Origin: Exiguobacterium sp.
Lineage (GTDB): Bacteria; Bacillota; Bacilli; Exiguobacteriales; Exiguobacteriaceae
Assembly (NCBI RefSeq): GCF_020832205.1
Contig: NZ_JAFIFD010000048.1
Span: 1 to 64,000, forward strand
Reading direction: 5' to 3'
Length of the DNA: 64,000 bases
Part shown: piece after piece, positions 61,614 through 64,000 of the stretch
How the letters are laid out: each line of letters begins with the position of its first letter
Numbering within the stretch: position 1 is the first letter of the stretch
Made by a program: the position numbers and the translations under genes
The notes under the pieces: generated by a model
Told to the model about the DNA's origin: nothing
Databases searched by the model: none
Seen by the model: only the letters and a program-made list of their open reading frames with translations

Positions 61614-63422
61614 TCACATGACGCGCTTGAATAGCTTCTCAAGTTCATACGTGCTCCACTTCACGAGAATCGGCCGTCCGTGCGGACACGTGTACGGAGA
61701 TGCGGTCTGATTCAAATCATCGATCAGTTGGCGCATCATCTCGATGTTCAACGGATGGTTCGCTTTGATTGAACGCTTGCACGCCATTAAGATCGAAGCC
61801 TCTTCGCGATACTTGGCAATATTAATGGAGCGGTCACGAATCGCCATCTCAATCAAATCGCGGACCGTTCCTTCGAGATCATGTTGCGGGTACCACGTCG
61901 GGATCTCGCGAACGAGAAACGTGTTGCCACCGAACGGCTCAAGTTGAAGACCGGCTTCTTCTAATAGCGGGGTGACTTCCTCGATGGCGAACGCTTCTTC
62001 TTGCGTGAATTCAAGAGTGAGCGGAAGAAGCAACAACTGATACTCTTTTTCGGGACGGCCGAGTTGCTCGTAAAACAGCTCATATTTGATCCGTTCTTGG
62101 GCAGCGTGCTGATCGATGACGTACATCCCGTCCTCGGCACCACAGACGATGTAGCTCGCATGGAGCTGTCCGATAATGTCGAGCGGAGGAAGCCGTTCTT
62201 CACGTTTCTCGGGGCGTGGCGCTTCGAACGCTTCTCGTTCCCGTGGCTCTTCTTGAACGAGCGGTGTCGGAGACCACTGGCTCGGAGACGTGATCGGTTC
62301 ACGGGGAAGCGGATAGTTCCATTCAACCGGCTCCTTCACTTCAGGCGAACGTTCGACGGTAAAATCTAGCCGTTCTTGTTCAGACTGGACACGCTCCGGT
62401 TGCAGTTTCGGCTTCGACTGCACGGACGGGATGAGCCGTTGTTCGCGGAGCGTCAATTGCACGGTCTCGCGAATCAATTGACACAGTTCTTTCTCTTTCG
62501 AGAGCCGAACTTCCCGTTTCGTCGGGTGAACGTTGACATCGATGAGCATCGGGTCCATCCTCACCTCGAGCACGGCAATCGGATAGCGCCCGATTGGAAG
62601 GAGCGTATGGTATCCATCGAGCACACTTTGCGTCAACGCGAAGTTTTTAATGCTCCTCCCGTTCAAGATGAGTGTCACGTACTGTTTATTCGACCGAGTC
62701 ACTTCCGGGCGGACGAGATACGCGCTCAAACTGTAATCGTTCGTCTTGCTCGTCGCCGTGACGATCTGCGAGGCGACTTGGCGGCCGTATATGGCGAGCA
62801 TCGCTTGCTTAACGTCTCCGTTCCCGTTCGTCCGGAGCAACTCTTTGTCTTCATGGAACGCTGACAGACGGACTTCCGGATGGGATAGCGCGATTCGGTT
62901 GAGCGTATCGGTAATGCTCGCAAGTTCCGTCGCCGACGTCTTCAAATACTTCAACCGAGCCGGTGTATTGAAGAACAGCTGACTGACGGTGATTTCCGTG
63001 CCGACGTTGGTCGCTGCCGGGATCGTTTCGGTTACGACGCCGCCTTGCAGCGTCATTTCGAACCCGACTTCTTCTGCGCGGCGAGACTTGAGCGTGACGT
63101 GACTCACCGAAGCGATCGACGCGAGCGCCTCGCCTCGAAAGCCGAGCGTACGAATACGGAACAAGTCGTGTTCATCGCGAATCTTGCTCGTCGCATGACG
63201 TAAAAAAGCGCGCGCGGCATCTTCTTCATAGAAACCGTGGCCGTTGTCACGAACTTTAATCAACCGGATTCCGGCCTCCTCGAGTTCAACCTCGATCTTT
63301 GTCGCACCGGCATCGATCGCGTTCTCGACGAGTTCTTTTACGACCGAGGCCGGCCGCTCGACGACTTCACCGGCAGCGATTCGGTTCGCTAACTGTTCAG
63401 GAAGTTCTTGAATGATGCCCAT
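61614..63422 (-). CDS. mutL: DNA mismatch repair protein MutL
   Basis: 602 residues. MutL links mismatch recognition to strand cutting. The N-terminal GHKL ATPase shows PEQLANRIAAGEVVERPAS, KELVENAIDAGAT and RDNGHG. The C-terminal domain carries the endonuclease motif DQHAAQERIKYE, plus ACKRSIKANHPL and TCPHGRPILVKWS, so this is a nicking MutL as in other Gram-positive bacteria. The ATG at 63422 lies 4 nt after the mutS stop and is preceded by AAGGGTGAG. Between the domains is a long flexible, proline- and glutamate-rich linker. Confidence 0.97.
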   Translation of the reverse strand: MGIIQELPEQLANRIAAGEVVERPASVVKELVENAIDAGATKIEVELEEAGIRLIKVRDNGHGFYEEDAARAFLRHATSKIRDEHDLFRIRTLGFRGEALASIASVSHVTLKSRRAEEVGFEMTLQGGVVTETIPAATNVGTEITVSQLFFNTPARLKYLKTSATELASITDTLNRIALSHPEVRLSAFHEDKELLRTNGNGDVKQAMLAIYGRQVASQIVTATSKTNDYSLSAYLVRPEVTRSNKQYVTLILNGRSIKNFALTQSVLDGYHTLLPIGRYPIAVLEVRMDPMLIDVNVHPTKREVRLSKEKELCQLIRETVQLTLREQRLIPSVQSKPKLQPERVQSEQERLDFTVERSPEVKEPVEWNYPLPREPITSPSQWSPTPLVQEEPREREAFEAPRPEKREERLPPLDIIGQLHASYIVCGAEDGMYVIDQHAAQERIKYELFYEQLGRPEKEYQLLLLPLTLEFTQEEAFAIEEVTPLLEEAGLQLEPFGGNTFLVREIPTWYPQHDLEGTVRDLIEMAIRDRSINIAKYREEASILMACKRSIKANHPLNIEMMRQLIDDLNQTASPYTCPHGRPILVKWSTYELEKLFKRVM

Positions 63423-63426
63423 CGTC

Positions 63427-64000
63427 TCACCCTTTCTTTGCAGACTGTTGAAGCGCATAAAGCGCCTGCATCGCCTCGATTGGATTCATGGCGAGTAAAT
63501 CAAGATCGAGCAATTGTTGGCGGATGTCATCGCCTGTCTCGAACAACGACAGTTGAGCCGCCTCGTCTGCCGTCTCCGTCACGGCCGGCGAACGCGGGGT
63601 CGTGACCGGTTCGGCTTCAAGCGCTGACAGAATCGTTCTTGCTCGGTCAATCAATTCCGGGGGCAAATCGGCAAGTTCGGCGACGTGAATCCCATACGAC
63701 TTGTCGGCTTTGCCCGGGTGTACCTCATGCAAGAAGACGACTCGGCCGTCCCGTTCAATCGCTCGGACGTGAACGTTCTCAAGCGCCGGGATCGACTCTT
63801 CTAGGACAGTGAGCTCATGATAGTGGGTCGAGAAGAGCGTCTTCGCCCCGATCGAGGCCGCGATATACTCGACGATCGCTTGAGCGAGCGCCATTCCATC
63901 ATACGTCGACGTCCCGCGCCCAATTTCATCGAGTAAAATCAAACTGTTCGCTGTCGCTTCTGTCACGGCTTGACGAGTCTCCGTCATCTCGACCATGAAC
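63427..64000 (-). CDS. mutS: DNA mismatch repair protein MutS, C-terminal part
   Basis: The C-terminal 191 residues of MutS; the frame is open to the window edge, so the gene begins beyond it. Visible are the start of the ABC-type ATPase region ([18 protein letters not shown]), the Walker B/D-loop [16 protein letters not shown], and the conserved His in FSTHYHELT. The tail has a clamp-binding QLSLFE motif near residue 147 of the visible part. It is directly followed by mutL, with which it forms an operon. Confidence 0.96.
   Translation of the reverse strand, partial: FMVEMTETRQAVTEATANSLILLDEIGRGTSTYDGMALAQAIVEYIAASIGAKTLFSTHYHELTVLEESIPALENVHVRAIERDGRVVFLHEVHPGKADKSYGIHVAELADLPPELIDRARTILSALEAEPVTTPRSPAVTETADEAAQLSLFETGDDIRQQLLDLDLLAMNPIEAMQALYALQQSAKKG

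Overview
The window looks like chromosome of a low-to-mid-GC Gram-positive bacterium of the order Bacillales, most likely Exiguobacterium. The reasons are strong AGGAGG-type ribosome binding sites, CcpA (cre) and Rex sites, and the gene set: AdhE, fruRKA, gltBD, a YeeI-like YebC protein, hfq-miaA, mutSL, L25/Ctc and a thermolysin-type protease. The genus is inferred from gene content and was not checked against a database. No rRNA, tRNA, CRISPR array or prophage was seen.

Layout. 1-0.9 kb: end of a diguanylate cyclase gene, directly followed by an internally deleted IS200/IS605-type element that keeps both hairpin ends and a miniature tnpB frame. 0.9-4.3 kb: a dCache chemoreceptor, an unknown protein and a GNAT acetyltransferase. 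4.4-8.1 kb: the fruR-fruK-fruA fructose operon with a cre and a candidate FruR operator. 8.1-12.2 kb: an alpha/beta hydrolase, several small membrane proteins and an M28-like protein that seems to lack metal ligands. 12.2-18 kb: adhE with a perfect Rex box, a divergent MarR regulator, a YebC-family protein and a COG2056 permease. 18-24 kb: glutamate synthase gltBD. 24-33 kb: a TspO-like protein, an aldo/keto reductase, an ABC exporter with divergent TetR regulator, oxidoreductases, a Bax-inhibitor-like protein, a DJ-1/PfpI protein and a peptidase E-like protein. 33-44 kb: thyA-dfrA, a second GGDEF protein, fumC, a nucleic-acid operon (HD/OB protein, COG0523 GTPase, 5'-3' exonuclease, RNase H), and miaA-hfq. 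43-48.8 kb: an orphan AmiS/UreI channel, a decayed PPK2 gene, a secreted neutral protease, an ABC-2 transporter and a GDSL hydrolase. 48.9-54.6 kb: a probable peptide or acyl-amino-acid scavenging locus (dipeptide epimerase, GNAT protein, interrupted regulator, NhaC-type antiporter, M20 amidohydrolase). 54.6-64 kb: DoxX, HtrA, an FAH-family protein, anaerobic ribonucleotide reductase nrdDG, a formate/nitrite channel, L25/Ctc, mutL and the end of mutS.

How the genes fit together. Several units point to fermentative or low-oxygen growth under carbon control: fructose uptake, Rex-controlled AdhE, a formate channel next to class III ribonucleotide reductase, and six candidate cre sites. The most distinctive signal is a repeated bipartite motif, GTCGTTA-N4-GTCGCTA. 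It occurs in the divergent promoter of the epimerase and its neighbouring regulator, and again in front of the NhaC-type antiporter about 2.7 kb away. This suggests one small regulon whose regulator gene carries an in-frame stop in this sequence.
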